Shown here one piece after another: positions 1 through 8,047 of a stretch of DNA of 61,067 nucleotides. The stretch's first letter is position 1, and each line of letters begins with the position of its first letter. The translations under genes and the position numbers were made by a program. Source of the stretch: DASZMJ01 sp035551935 (GTDB taxonomy: Bacteria > Planctomycetota > Planctomycetia > Isosphaerales > Isosphaeraceae). Location: assembly GCA_035551935.1 (NCBI GenBank), contig DASZMJ010000111.1:1-61067 (forward strand), in the 5' to 3' direction. Below the pieces are notes generated by a model, which saw only the letters and a program-made list of their open reading frames with translations, was not told where the DNA came from and made no database searches.

Positions 1-138
1 CCGGACAACTTTCCGAAGTTGTCCGGGTCGCGATAGCGACGAGAGGCTCCGAGTTGGCCCGACCGCGACCCGAGGCGGGATGTTGTCAACGGCCTCTTGC
101 GGCTTCGTCGCCCGGACAACTTCGGAAAGTTGTCCGGG
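1..138. repeat. Inverted pair of palindromic repeats
   Basis: Positions 1-26 form a perfect hairpin with 11-base arms (CCGGACAACTT / AAGTTGTCCGG) around a 4-base loop. Positions 113-138 hold the exact reverse complement of the same 26 bases, so the two copies face each other across about 86 bp. The flanks are also loosely inverted: GCGACGAGAGGCTCCGAG after the first copy mirrors the sequence before the second. The right copy is read in frame with the RHS remnant. These look like mobile intergenic palindromes (REP-like) rather than terminators, since no T-tract follows. Confidence 0.75.
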
Positions 139-150
139 CCACCCGCGAAT

Positions 151-349
151 GCGACATACGTTTATGACTCGGGCGGGGAATTGACCGACACGACCGACCG
201 CGACGGTCGCCGCGTCACCTATTCCTACGACTCCGGCGGCCGGCAGGCCGGGCAGACGTGGTACGACAACGCCGGCCACGTGCTGAACACCGTCACCAAC
301 TCGTATGACGTCGACGGCCAGTTGACGGGCGCCGCGGACAGTTACGCGG
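151..349 (+). pseudogene. RHS/YD-repeat protein remnant
   Basis: About 65 codons read as classic YD repeats: TYVYDSGGELT, TYSYDSGGRQAGQTWYD and TNSYDVDGQLTGAADSY. In intact RHS proteins such repeats build the beta-cocoon shell around a polymorphic toxin. Here the homology starts abruptly behind a palindromic repeat (113-138) and ends at about 349, where a second palindrome and a dispersed repeat begin. The open frame continues downstream but turns into Arg/Pro/Gly-rich non-protein-like sequence. There is no start region, no core and no toxin tip in the window, so I read it as a decayed fragment. The gene could extend beyond the left edge in another form; that part is not visible. Confidence 0.7.
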
Positions 350-353
350 GTGG

Positions 354-465
354 CCCGGACGCCCGCGGGCGTCCGGGTCGCGCAGCGACGAGAGGTCGTC
401 GTGGGGCCCGGGCGCGCCCTGCGGCTGCGGCGCCACGATGGGCGAGACACCGGGGCGACCCGCGG
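354..465 (+). repeat. Dispersed palindrome-headed repeat, copy A
   Basis: A GC-rich palindrome (about 354-377, arms CCCGGACGCCC / GGGCGTCCGGG) is followed by TCGCGCAGCGACGAGAG and an 81-bp body at 385-465. The body recurs, inverted and at roughly 88% identity by eye, at 59304-59384. The tail GATGGGCGAGACACCGGGG also recurs in diverged form at 1837-1865. The phrase GTCGCG-N-AGCGACGAGAG also follows the palindrome at 1-26, linking the two elements. It lies just past the stop of the minus-strand TIR gene. Probably a non-autonomous dispersed element; no coding potential is argued. Confidence 0.65.
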
Positions 466-492
466 AACTGCCCGGGAGATGAGTCGCGGCCC

Positions 493-1353
493 TCATGGGA
501 CCCGGTCGGACGTCGACAGGGAGATCCGGGCGAAATGGAGCCGGGAGAGCTCGCGAGGGGGCTTCACGAGCGGATCTCGCCAGTAGATCGGCCGGACGAA
601 AGAGGTCCCCCGGCGCGCCAACGCGAACCGCCACTCCCGCCGGACGTGCCGCGAGCGGCTCGCGGCGATCGACCAGAGGAGCTGGAAACTCTCGGCGGAC
701 AGGATCTCCTCGAAGATGCGCCCGGACCAGTCTTCGCCCGCCCGCAGGCACTTGAGGTCCCACCAGACGTCGAACAGCCCCGTCCCCGTCGCCACGGAGT
801 CGAAGATCCGGACGATCTCCAGGTCCTCCCGCGCGTAGGAGACGAAGATCTTGGCGAATGCCGGCGCGGACGCGGTTCGCGGCTCGGCCCCCCCCATCGA
901 AGCCGTCCCGACGGATCGGGTGGCCTCGGCGACGACCAGGACCCCCGACCAGACGCGGGCGATCAGCCGGAGCCCCCCGGCCCATGAAGGAGGCGGACGG
1001 ACGTAGAAGGACGCGGCGAAGGACCCGTCCGCGAGCCGGGTCATCGGCGCGAAGGCCGTGGGACCGGGTCGGACGCCCGGGCCGGCCAGACAATACGGGT
1101 CGACGATCGCCCCGTCGCAGGAGACCGAGCATCGAAGCCCCCGGCCGCCCGCCCCGCCGTCGCAACGCGGGGGGCTGTATGGCGCCTGGATCGAGAGCCC
1201 CCACTGCGTCTGGACGTGCGGGAAGAGCCGGATGACCGAGTCGCTCGCCCGGTCGCCCCCGTGGAGGACGACGTGGACGACGTTCGTCGTGCCCCGCCAG
1301 CCCGGCGTCCGGCACAGCCGGTCGGGCGCCACGAGAGTTATCCTGGAATCCAT
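493..1353 (-). CDS. TIR domain protein with novel N-terminal domain
   Basis: A 286-residue soluble protein. Residues about 165-255 form a TIR fold: the betaA strand is AKIFVSYAREDLEIV, the middle is WWDLKCLRAGEDWSGRIFEEI, and SRHVRREW (Glu240) sits where NADase TIRs carry their catalytic Glu. This placement is inferred, as the usual Trp-Cys of the SxWCxxE motif is absent. Residues 1-160 match no family I recognise; they contain five Cys and strand-rich segments, so they may form a separate sensing domain. The start ATG at 1353 was chosen because upstream codons read into non-protein-like sequence. It lies 23 bp downstream of the ferredoxin gene on the same strand, so the two may be cotranscribed. 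Likely role: NAD-cleaving or signalling effector of a defence system. Confidence 0.75.
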   Translation of the reverse strand: MDSRITLVAPDRLCRTPGWRGTTNVVHVVLHGGDRASDSVIRLFPHVQTQWGLSIQAPYSPPRCDGGAGGRGLRCSVSCDGAIVDPYCLAGPGVRPGPTAFAPMTRLADGSFAASFYVRPPPSWAGGLRLIARVWSGVLVVAEATRSVGTASMGGAEPRTASAPAFAKIFVSYAREDLEIVRIFDSVATGTGLFDVWWDLKCLRAGEDWSGRIFEEILSAESFQLLWSIAASRSRHVRREWRFALARRGTSFVRPIYWRDPLVKPPRELSRLHFARISLSTSDRVP

Positions 1354-1376
1354 ACGGGTATGTTCTTCAAAAAAGA

Positions 1377-1649
1377 TTAATCGATGGCGGCCTTCTTTTC
1401 CGTGATCTTGGGGAGCAGCGGCGCCTGCTCGGCGTTCAGCACGATGAATCCCTCCCACAATTTAGGGACGTGCTCGTCTTCATAAATTGCATCAACCGGA
1501 CATTCCGGCGGGCATGCCTCGCAGTCGATGCATTCCTCGGGGTGGATGAAGAGCATCTCCGCCCCCTCGTAGAAGCAGTCCACCGGGCAGACGACGACGC
1601 AGTCGGTGTACTTGCACGAGAAGCACGGCTGGGTCACGACGTGGGGCAT
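1377..1649 (-). CDS. fdxA: 7Fe-8S (3Fe-4S/4Fe-4S) ferredoxin
   Basis: A 90-residue cytoplasmic electron carrier of the FdxA / Azotobacter FdI type. By comparison with that family Cys9, Cys17 and Cys50 should bind the [3Fe-4S] cluster and Cys21, Cys40, Cys43 and Cys46 the [4Fe-4S] cluster; Cys12 and Cys25 are extra. The signature segments KYTDCVVVCPVDCFYEG and IDCEACPPECPVDAIYEDE are close to the family consensus. Length is slightly under the usual 100-110 residues because the C-terminal tail is short. The redox partner is not visible. The gene stands upstream of the TIR gene on the same strand; whether this pairing is functional is unknown. Confidence 0.93.
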   Translation of the reverse strand: MPHVVTQPCFSCKYTDCVVVCPVDCFYEGAEMLFIHPEECIDCEACPPECPVDAIYEDEHVPKLWEGFIVLNAEQAPLLPKITEKKAAID

Positions 1650-1995
1650 GGCACGAGGCTCCCGGGTACGGGCCCTTGCCCGACTCGCCTCGGGCTCGCG
1701 TCGCGGCGAGGGTCGGCCGCCCGAGTGGGTCCGGTCGGGCTATTCTCCCCGGCGATCCCGCCTCTTTCAACGGCCAAGGGCCTCCGGATCGAGAAATGAC
1801 ATTCATTAACGGAGATAATTGTCTATCGAGTGCGCGGATGGCGAGCGACCGGGGCCACCCGCGGATGCGTCGGCGGTCCGACTCGATCCTCCCCGACGTG
1901 GAGCTATCGGCGCGGGGCGGCGTTGCCGTACCTTAAAGGCGGGGCCGACGGGGATGGTGGGACGCCGGGGCGACGGCCCACGAGGACGCGGGACG
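1650..1995. other. Intergenic region between fdxA and broken sigma gene
   Basis: About 346 bp between divergent genes. It must carry the fdxA promoter (minus). A short AT-richer patch at 1790-1830 (GAAATGACATTCATTAACGG and following) stands out against the GC-rich background and is the best place for regulatory sites, but I cannot assign convincing -35/-10 boxes. Positions 1837-1865 resemble the tail of the dispersed repeat described at 354-465. Nothing else is recognised. Confidence 0.4.
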
Positions 1996-2350
1996 ATGCG
2001 AACGACCGCTCGCGACGACCTCCGCCCGATCGAGGACCACCGCGATTACCTCCTGCTGCTCGTCCGGCTCCAGTTGGGCGGCCGCCTCCGCGCGAAGCTC
2101 GACGCCTCGGACGTCGTCCAGCAGGCGATCCTCCAGGCCCACGAGCGGCGGGACCAATTCCGGGGTCGGACCGAAGGCGAGTGGCTCGCGTGGCTCCGCG
2201 CCATCCTGGCGAACGCGCTGGCGGCCTCGGCCCGACGATTCGACGCCCAGGCGCGTGACGCCGACCGGGAACGATCGCTGGCGGCCGAGCTCGAGCGATC
2301 GTCGGCCCGGCTGGAGGGCCTGCTCGCGGCACCCCCGGAATCCCGCCGGA
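1996..2350 (+). pseudogene. Truncated planctomycete-type ECF sigma factor
   Basis: About 118 codons match the N-terminal part (sigma region 2) of the planctomycete ECF sigma family: HRDYLLLLVRLQLGGRLRAK, LDASDVVQQAILQAH, FRGRTEGEWLAWLRAILAN, then the linker ERSSARLEGLLAA. Family members then continue into region 4, the -35-binding helix-turn-helix. Here homology stops at about 2350 and the open frame runs on to 2628 in Arg/Pro-rich sequence, overlapping the next gene. Neither other plus frame between 2350 and 2530 restores region 4, so it was deleted rather than shifted by one base. Without region 4 the product should not recognise a promoter normally. A real start at 1996 fits; upstream codons are not protein-like. 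Confidence 0.7.
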
Positions 2351-2533
2351 GCGTCCCGCTTGGGCGCCCCCCGAAACGTGCGATTCCGGGAAAACGCGCG
2401 ACGGGCGCGCGACATCCGGCCGCGGGTCGCATCTGTTCCTCAGAGGGGCGTCGTCGGCAGCCCGATGGTGCCGCCGCCCGAGAGAAGACGGCCCCTCGTG
2501 CGCCCCCCGGTCATCGCCTCGTGAGGTCACCCG

Positions 2534-5500
2534 ATGCGTCGACGAGCCCTCGCCCTGGCCACGGCCCTGATCTGCTCCGCGATCCTCCTCGTCGGCGCGG
2601 TCGCGACGCGGTCGGGGGCCCCGGATGACGGGGACGCCAAGGGGAAGGCAGACGACCGGGGCTTCTTCGGCCTGACCAGGGTCGTGCGCCTCCACATCGA
2701 GGTCCCCGCGGACGAGTATCGGGCGATGCAGCCCCCGGCCCCGGCCGGGGTTCCGGGAGGCCCACCGCCCACCCCTCGGCCGAAGAAGCCCGGCGAGCGG
2801 GCAAGCGACCGGAACCGCTTCGGCGTCGAGTTCCCGTGGGCGCGCGGGGCGGTCGCCGCGGAGGGCAAGACCTTCCAGGGCATCGGCCTCCGCTACGCGG
2901 GGAATGCCTCGTACATGGCGTCGGCCGGGGGCCTGAAGCGTTCCTTCCTCGTCGACCTGGGCCGCGCCGATGACGCCGGGTTCCACGGCCTGCACGCGTT
3001 GCAGCTCCAGGGCGGGGCGCTCGACCCCTCGAAGTCGCGGGAGGCCCTCGCCTTCGCCCTCTTCCGCGAGGCCGGTGTGCCCGCGCCCCGCACGGCCCTG
3101 GCCGAGGTGACGCTGAGCGTCCCCGGCGAGCACGAGAAGGCGTACCTCGGCCTGTACACCCTCGTCGAGCCCGTCGACCGGGCCTTCTTGAAGGATCGCT
3201 TCGGCACCGACACGGGCCTGCTCCTGAGGCCGCAAGGGCTCCGCGGGCTCGACTTCCTCGGCGACGACTGGGAGCGATACCGCGGCCCCTACCGGCCCCT
3301 GGCCGAGCCGACGCCCGACGAGGCGCGGCGCCTGATCGAATTCGTCCGCCTCGTCCAGCAGGGGGACGACGAGCGGTTCCGCAAGGAGATCGCCTCGTTC
3401 CTCGACGTCGACGAATTCCTGCGGTTCATGGCCGTCCAGGCGCTGATCGCGAACGCCGACGGCTTCTTCACGCTCGGGTACAACTACGCGCTGTTCCTGG
3501 ACCCGAAGTCTCGTCGATTCGTCTTCATCCCGGGCGACCAGGAGCTCTCCTTCGCGAACTTCCCGATGATGGGCTCGGCCGATCAGCTCATCGACATGAG
3601 CCTCGCCCGCCCGTATGGGGGCCAGAACCGGCTGGCCGACCGACTGCTCGCCATCCCGGACGTGCGCGAAGCCCATCGGAAGGTCGTCAAGGAGCTGGCC
3701 ACGACCGTCTTCCGCAAGGGACGCCTCCTGGCCGACGTGGCGGACCTCGAAGGGGCGACGAAGGCGATCCTCGGGCGCGAGGCCGCGGCGCGGGCCGAGC
3801 GTGCGGAGCCGCCCGTCGGGTTCGGCCCGCCGGGGGCCCCGACGGCCCCCGACCTGCGGACGTTCGTCGAGAGGCGGTCCCTCTCGGTCGCCGATCAGGT
3901 CGCCGGGAAGAAGGACGGCTACCGGCCGCAGTTCAACTTCGGCCCCCCGGGCGGAGGCGCCCCGCCGAAGCCGGTCGACGACAAGACGATCGGCGAGGTC
4001 GTCGAGGCGCCTCCGGGGTTCCATGTCAGCCTGTTCGCGGCGCCTCCGAGGGTCGGCTATCCGGTGGCCGTCTCGGTCGCATCCGACGGCGCCGTCTTCG
4101 TGGCCGTGGACGAGCAGGGGTCGCTCGGCCGGACGCCGGGGGGCGGGCGGGTCGTGCGCTGCGTCGACGAGGACGGCGACGGCAAGGCCGACCGCGTGAA
4201 CGTGTTCGCCGAGATGGAGCATCCGCGGGGGGTGATCGCCACGGACGGGAAGGTCTGGGTCCTGCACCCGCCGTTGCTGAGCGTCTTCCGCGACGAGGAC
4301 GGCGACGGCGCGTCCGACCGGCAGGACGTGCTCGTCTCCGGCCTGACGACCGGCATGATCGACGAGCGGGGCGGCGACCACACGACCAACGGCATCCGCA
4401 TGGGCCTGGACGGCTGGATCTACATCGCCGTCGGCGACTACGGGTTCCACCGCGCGAAGGGGAAGGATGGCACGACCCTGTCGCAACGGGGCGGCGGCAT
4501 CCTCCGCGTCCGGCCCGACGGCAACGAGCTGGAGGTCTTCGCCATCGGCCTGCGCAACCCGTTCGCCATCGCGATCGACCCCTTCATGAACCTCTTCACG
4601 CGCGACAACACCAACGACGGCGCGGGGTGGGACGTGCGCGTGAGCCACCTGATCCAGACCGCCGACTACGGCTACACGCAGCGGTTCGCGAACTTCCCCG
4701 ACGAGATCATGCCGCCCCTGGGCGCCTTCGGCCAGGGGGGCGGGACGGGCGCCCTGTCCCTCCAGGACGAGCGCTGGCCCGAGTCGTATCGCGGCGTGCT
4801 CCTCACCGGCGACTGGGGCCGGAGCGAGGTCTACCGGCACGACCTGAAGCCCGCCGGGGCCAGCTTCCGCGCGAGCCATTCCGTCTTCCTCACCATCCCC
4901 CGGCCCACGGGCATGGACGTCGGCGGCGACGGCCGGCTCTTCGTGGCGAGCTGGCGCGGGGGCGAGGCGAGCGTCTACGTCGGCCCGCAGGTCGGGTTCC
5001 TCGCCTGCGTGACGCCCCCCGGCTGGAGGCCGACCCCGCCCGTCGATCCGAAGGGATCCACGACCGGCGAGCTGATCGACGGGTTGTGCGGCCCGAACGC
5101 CGCCTCGCGCTTCCATTGCCAACGCGAGGTCCTGCGTCGCGGCCCGTCGCCGGAGTCGTCGCGGCTCCTGATCGGCCTCGCGGCCGACGCGTCCAAGCCG
5201 TTGCCCGGGCGGGTCGCGGCCCTCTTCGCGCTGAAGCAGCTCGACGGCGTCGGGTCGCACCACCCCTTGCGCAAGCTCGCGGCGGATGACTCCCTCCGCG
5301 AGTTCGCGCTGAGGGCCCTGGCCGATCGGAAGTCGCAGCTCGACGGCGTCGACGCCGGGACGTTCCTCGCCGCGCTGGCCGACCCCTCGCCCCGCGTCCG
5401 GGCGCAGGCCGTGATCGCGCTCGGGCGATTGGGTGACGTCGCGGCGGCCCCCAGGATCATCCCGCTGACCTCGCGCCCCGAGGGCTCGGCGATGCCGACG

Positions 5501-6499
5501 GCGAGGCCGGTGCATGCCCAGCCCGACCCGGACCGTGCCGTGCCGCACCTGGCCGTGCGGGCTTTGGTCTCGCTGCGGGCCGTCGATGCCTGCCTCGACG
5601 CGATCGACGGCCCGCATCGCGAGGGGGCCCTCCGCGCCTTGCGGTCGTTGCACGAGCCGAAGGCCGTCGAGGGGCTGATCAAGAAGCTGGCCACCGCTCG
5701 CTCCTTCGAGGCGCGTCGCGAGATCCTGGCCACGCTGGTGCGTCTCTATCACCGCGAGGTCGAGTACGACGGGAGCTGGTGGGGCATCCGGCCCGACACG
5801 ACCGGCCCGTATTTCGACCCCCGAGGGTGGGAATGCAGCGCGCGGATCGCCTCGGTCCTCAAGGCCGCCGTCCTCGACGGCGACGCCGAGACCGTGACAT
5901 TCCTCCGCAGCGAGCTCGCCCGGCGTCGGGTCCGCCTCGAAGGGCTGCCCGCCGACTCGGTGACCGATCGGCCGAAGGCCGAGGAGGAGATCCGCGTGAT
6001 CCTCGCGAAGGCCGACCCGAACAACCCGGATCAGATCGGCAACATGACCTATGAAGTCGCGGCGCGGCGGGCGCTCCAGGCCGGCGGGGATGCGGGGCGC
6101 GGCAAGGCCCTCTTCGCCGCGCAGTCGTGCCGTGCCTGCCACTCCGTCGCCGACGGCCAGTCGCCGAAGGGGCCGCACCTCGTGGATATCGGCAAGCGCT
6201 CCAGCTCCGCCGAGCTCGTGGAGTCGATCCTGAAGCCGAGCGCCAAGATCGCGCAGGGGTACGAGGCCTACACCTTCGCGATGGCCGACGGCCGGGTCGT
6301 CACCGGCTTCGTCGTCGGCGAGGCGGCCACGACCGTGCAGGTCCGCGAGCCCTCCGGCGCCCCGCGCGTGCTGAAGCGGCCGGACATCGAGGAACGCAAA
6401 CGGCAGGAGACGTCGGCCATGCCGGAGGGGATCGTCGCGAACCTGACGCCCGAGCAGCTTGCCGACCTCGTCGCCTATCTGCGGTCCCTGGCCCCCTGA
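2534..6499 (+). CDS. CotH / PVC-type heme-binding / HEAT / cytochrome c fusion
   Basis: A 1321-residue exported protein. Residues 1-25 are a signal peptide (MRRRALALATALICSAILL). Residues about 40-460 are a CotH-kinase-like domain (LKRSFLVDLG, YLGLYTLVEPVDRAFL, IPGDQELSFANF). Residues about 490-830 are the beta-propeller of planctomycete PVC-type heme-binding proteins (PPGFHVSLFAAPP, GLRNPFAIAIDPFMNLF, TRDNTNDG). HEAT-like repeats cover about 865-1130. The C-terminal cytochrome c domain binds heme through Cys1199-Arg-Ala-Cys-His1203 and ends in EGIVANLTPEQLADLVAYLR, typical of the family. Likely a periplasmic or surface redox enzyme acting on carbohydrates or alcohols; the substrate is unknown. 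CotH proteins phosphorylate Ser in spore coats; whether this copy is an active kinase is not clear from the sequence. Confidence 0.85.
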   Translation: MRRRALALATALICSAILLVGAVATRSGAPDDGDAKGKADDRGFFGLTRVVRLHIEVPADEYRAMQPPAPAGVPGGPPPTPRPKKPGERASDRNRFGVEFPWARGAVAAEGKTFQGIGLRYAGNASYMASAGGLKRSFLVDLGRADDAGFHGLHALQLQGGALDPSKSREALAFALFREAGVPAPRTALAEVTLSVPGEHEKAYLGLYTLVEPVDRAFLKDRFGTDTGLLLRPQGLRGLDFLGDDWERYRGPYRPLAEPTPDEARRLIEFVRLVQQGDDERFRKEIASFLDVDEFLRFMAVQALIANADGFFTLGYNYALFLDPKSRRFVFIPGDQELSFANFPMMGSADQLIDMSLARPYGGQNRLADRLLAIPDVREAHRKVVKELATTVFRKGRLLADVADLEGATKAILGREAAARAERAEPPVGFGPPGAPTAPDLRTFVERRSLSVADQVAGKKDGYRPQFNFGPPGGGAPPKPVDDKTIGEVVEAPPGFHVSLFAAPPRVGYPVAVSVASDGAVFVAVDEQGSLGRTPGGGRVVRCVDEDGDGKADRVNVFAEMEHPRGVIATDGKVWVLHPPLLSVFRDEDGDGASDRQDVLVSGLTTGMIDERGGDHTTNGIRMGLDGWIYIAVGDYGFHRAKGKDGTTLSQRGGGILRVRPDGNELEVFAIGLRNPFAIAIDPFMNLFTRDNTNDGAGWDVRVSHLIQTADYGYTQRFANFPDEIMPPLGAFGQGGGTGALSLQDERWPESYRGVLLTGDWGRSEVYRHDLKPAGASFRASHSVFLTIPRPTGMDVGGDGRLFVASWRGGEASVYVGPQVGFLACVTPPGWRPTPPVDPKGSTTGELIDGLCGPNAASRFHCQREVLRRGPSPESSRLLIGLAADASKPLPGRVAALFALKQLDGVGSHHPLRKLAADDSLREFALRALADRKSQLDGVDAGTFLAALADPSPRVRAQAVIALGRLGDVAAAPRIIPLTSRPEGSAMPTARPVHAQPDPDRAVPHLAVRALVSLRAVDACLDAIDGPHREGALRALRSLHEPKAVEGLIKKLATARSFEARREILATLVRLYHREVEYDGSWWGIRPDTTGPYFDPRGWECSARIASVLKAAVLDGDAETVTFLRSELARRRVRLEGLPADSVTDRPKAEEEIRVILAKADPNNPDQIGNMTYEVAARRALQAGGDAGRGKALFAAQSCRACHSVADGQSPKGPHLVDIGKRSSSAELVESILKPSAKIAQGYEAYTFAMADGRVVTGFVVGEAATTVQVREPSGAPRVLKRPDIEERKRQETSAMPEGIVANLTPEQLADLVAYLRSLAP

Positions 6500-6609
6500 A
6501 TCGACGCTGATTCGAAGAGGAGCGGGGCCGCGAGCCCGCGCATTCCGCTCGCGGGTCGTGTATGTTCCATGTTCGCTCGCGTTCTCCTCTAGCTCCCGGG
6601 GCACCTCCC

Positions 6610-8031
6610 ATGCCAAGGCTCATCCTCGCCGCGCTGCTGACCGCACTCGCCGTCCCGGCCTTCGCGCAGGATTCGAAGCCGGCCGAGCCGGCTCCCCTGC
6701 AATTGACGGCCCAGCAAGACCACAAGCTGATGATGGAGGCGCTGGGGATCAAGTCACTCCGCGAGGGCGCCAACGGCATGAACCGCAACGCGCCGAACGC
6801 CGCCAACTACGACGAGTCGAAGGTCAAGGCGTTCATCCTCCCCGACCCGCTCGTCTGCAAGGACGGGACGAAGGTCACGACGCCCGAGTCGTGGTGGAAC
6901 AAGCGCCGGCCGGAGATCGTCGAGGACTTCGACCGCGAGGTCTACGGCCGCGTCCCCGGGGACACGCCGAAGGTGACGTGGGAGGTCGCCGAGACGAAGC
7001 GGGAGAAAGTCGGCGACATCCCGGCCGTCACCAAGCGGCTCGTCGGGCACGTCGACAACTCGAAATGCCCGCAGATCACGGTCGACATCCAGCTCACCCT
7101 GACGACCCCCGCCGACGCCAGGGGGCCGGTGCCCGTGATGATGGAGTTCGGCTTCGGGGGCTTCGGCCCGATGCGACCCCGACCGGCCGCCGCCGGCGCG
7201 ACGCCCAAGGCCGCGCCCCCGCGGCCGCCCGGCCCGACCTGGCAGCAACAGGTCCTGGCCAGGGGATGGGGCTACGCCATCATCGTCCCCAACAGCATCC
7301 AGGCCGACAACGGCGCGGGCCTGACCAAGGGGATCATCGGCCTCTGCAACAGAGGGCAGCCCCGCAAGCCGGAGGACTGGGGCTCGCTCCGCGCCTGGGC
7401 CTGGGGCGCCAGCCGCGCGCTCGACTACTTCGAGACCGACAAGGCCGTCGACGCCAAGCAGGTCGGCATCGAGGGGCTGTCGCGCTACGGCAAGGCGGCC
7501 TTGGTGACGATGGCCTATGACCAGCGGTTCGCCATCGGTTTCATCGGCTCCTCGGGCGAGGGCGGGGCCAAGCTGCACCGCCGCAACTTCGGCGAGCTGG
7601 TGGAGAACCTCACCGGCTCCGGCGAGTACCACTGGATGGCCGGCAACTTCCTCAAGTACGGCGGCCCCTTGACGCCGAACGACCTGCCGGTCGACGCCCA
7701 CGAGCTGATCGCCCTGTGCGCGCCGCGGCCCACGTTCATCAGCTACGGCGCCTCGACCGGCCTCGGGGCCGAGGGCCAATGGGTCGACCAGCGGGGCAGC
7801 TTCATGGCGGCCGTCGCCGCGGGGCCGGTCTTCAAGCTGCTGGGCAAGAAGGACCTGGGGACGTCGGAGTTCCCCGAGATCGAGACGGGTCTGGTCGACG
7901 GCGAGCTCGCCTTCCGGCAGCACAAGGGGGGCCACACCACCGGCCCGAACTGGCCGACGTTCCTGGCATTCGCCGACCGCTACATCAAGCTCAAGGACGC
8001 CCCGGCGACGGGCGCAGCGAGCAACGAGTGA
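6610..8031 (+). CDS. Exported CE15-like glucuronoyl esterase / alpha-beta hydrolase
   Basis: A 473-residue protein with a clear signal peptide (MPRLILAALLTALAVPAFA, cleaved before QDSKP). It has an alpha/beta-hydrolase core with nucleophile motif GLSRYGKA (Ser291), like the GCSRxGKGA of carbohydrate esterase family 15, and a late His in GGHTTGPNWP (His442). CE15 enzymes cleave 4-O-methyl-glucuronate esters that link lignin and xylan, so a role in plant polymer breakdown is likely. A Pro/Ala-rich insert (about 197-213) interrupts the N-terminal half. Start 6610 was preferred to the upstream in-frame ATG at 6562 because the signal peptide begins there. An SGNH esterase gene follows after 16 bp, suggesting a two-gene operon. 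Another alpha/beta esterase family remains possible. Confidence 0.75.
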   Translation: MPRLILAALLTALAVPAFAQDSKPAEPAPLQLTAQQDHKLMMEALGIKSLREGANGMNRNAPNAANYDESKVKAFILPDPLVCKDGTKVTTPESWWNKRRPEIVEDFDREVYGRVPGDTPKVTWEVAETKREKVGDIPAVTKRLVGHVDNSKCPQITVDIQLTLTTPADARGPVPVMMEFGFGGFGPMRPRPAAAGATPKAAPPRPPGPTWQQQVLARGWGYAIIVPNSIQADNGAGLTKGIIGLCNRGQPRKPEDWGSLRAWAWGASRALDYFETDKAVDAKQVGIEGLSRYGKAALVTMAYDQRFAIGFIGSSGEGGAKLHRRNFGELVENLTGSGEYHWMAGNFLKYGGPLTPNDLPVDAHELIALCAPRPTFISYGASTGLGAEGQWVDQRGSFMAAVAAGPVFKLLGKKDLGTSEFPEIETGLVDGELAFRQHKGGHTTGPNWPTFLAFADRYIKLKDAPATGAASNE

Positions 8032-8047
8032 GTTCCGGAGTTCGCCG

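Noticed and set aside
1..26. Hairpin at the window start as a transcription terminator
   Set aside because: No T-tract on either side, and an exact inverted copy nearby points to a repeat element.
1904..6616. 1570-codon minus-strand open frame opposite the CotH/heme gene
   Set aside because: Composition is Arg/Pro/Gly-rich with no motif, and the plus strand has clear domains. Long antisense frames are expected at this GC content.
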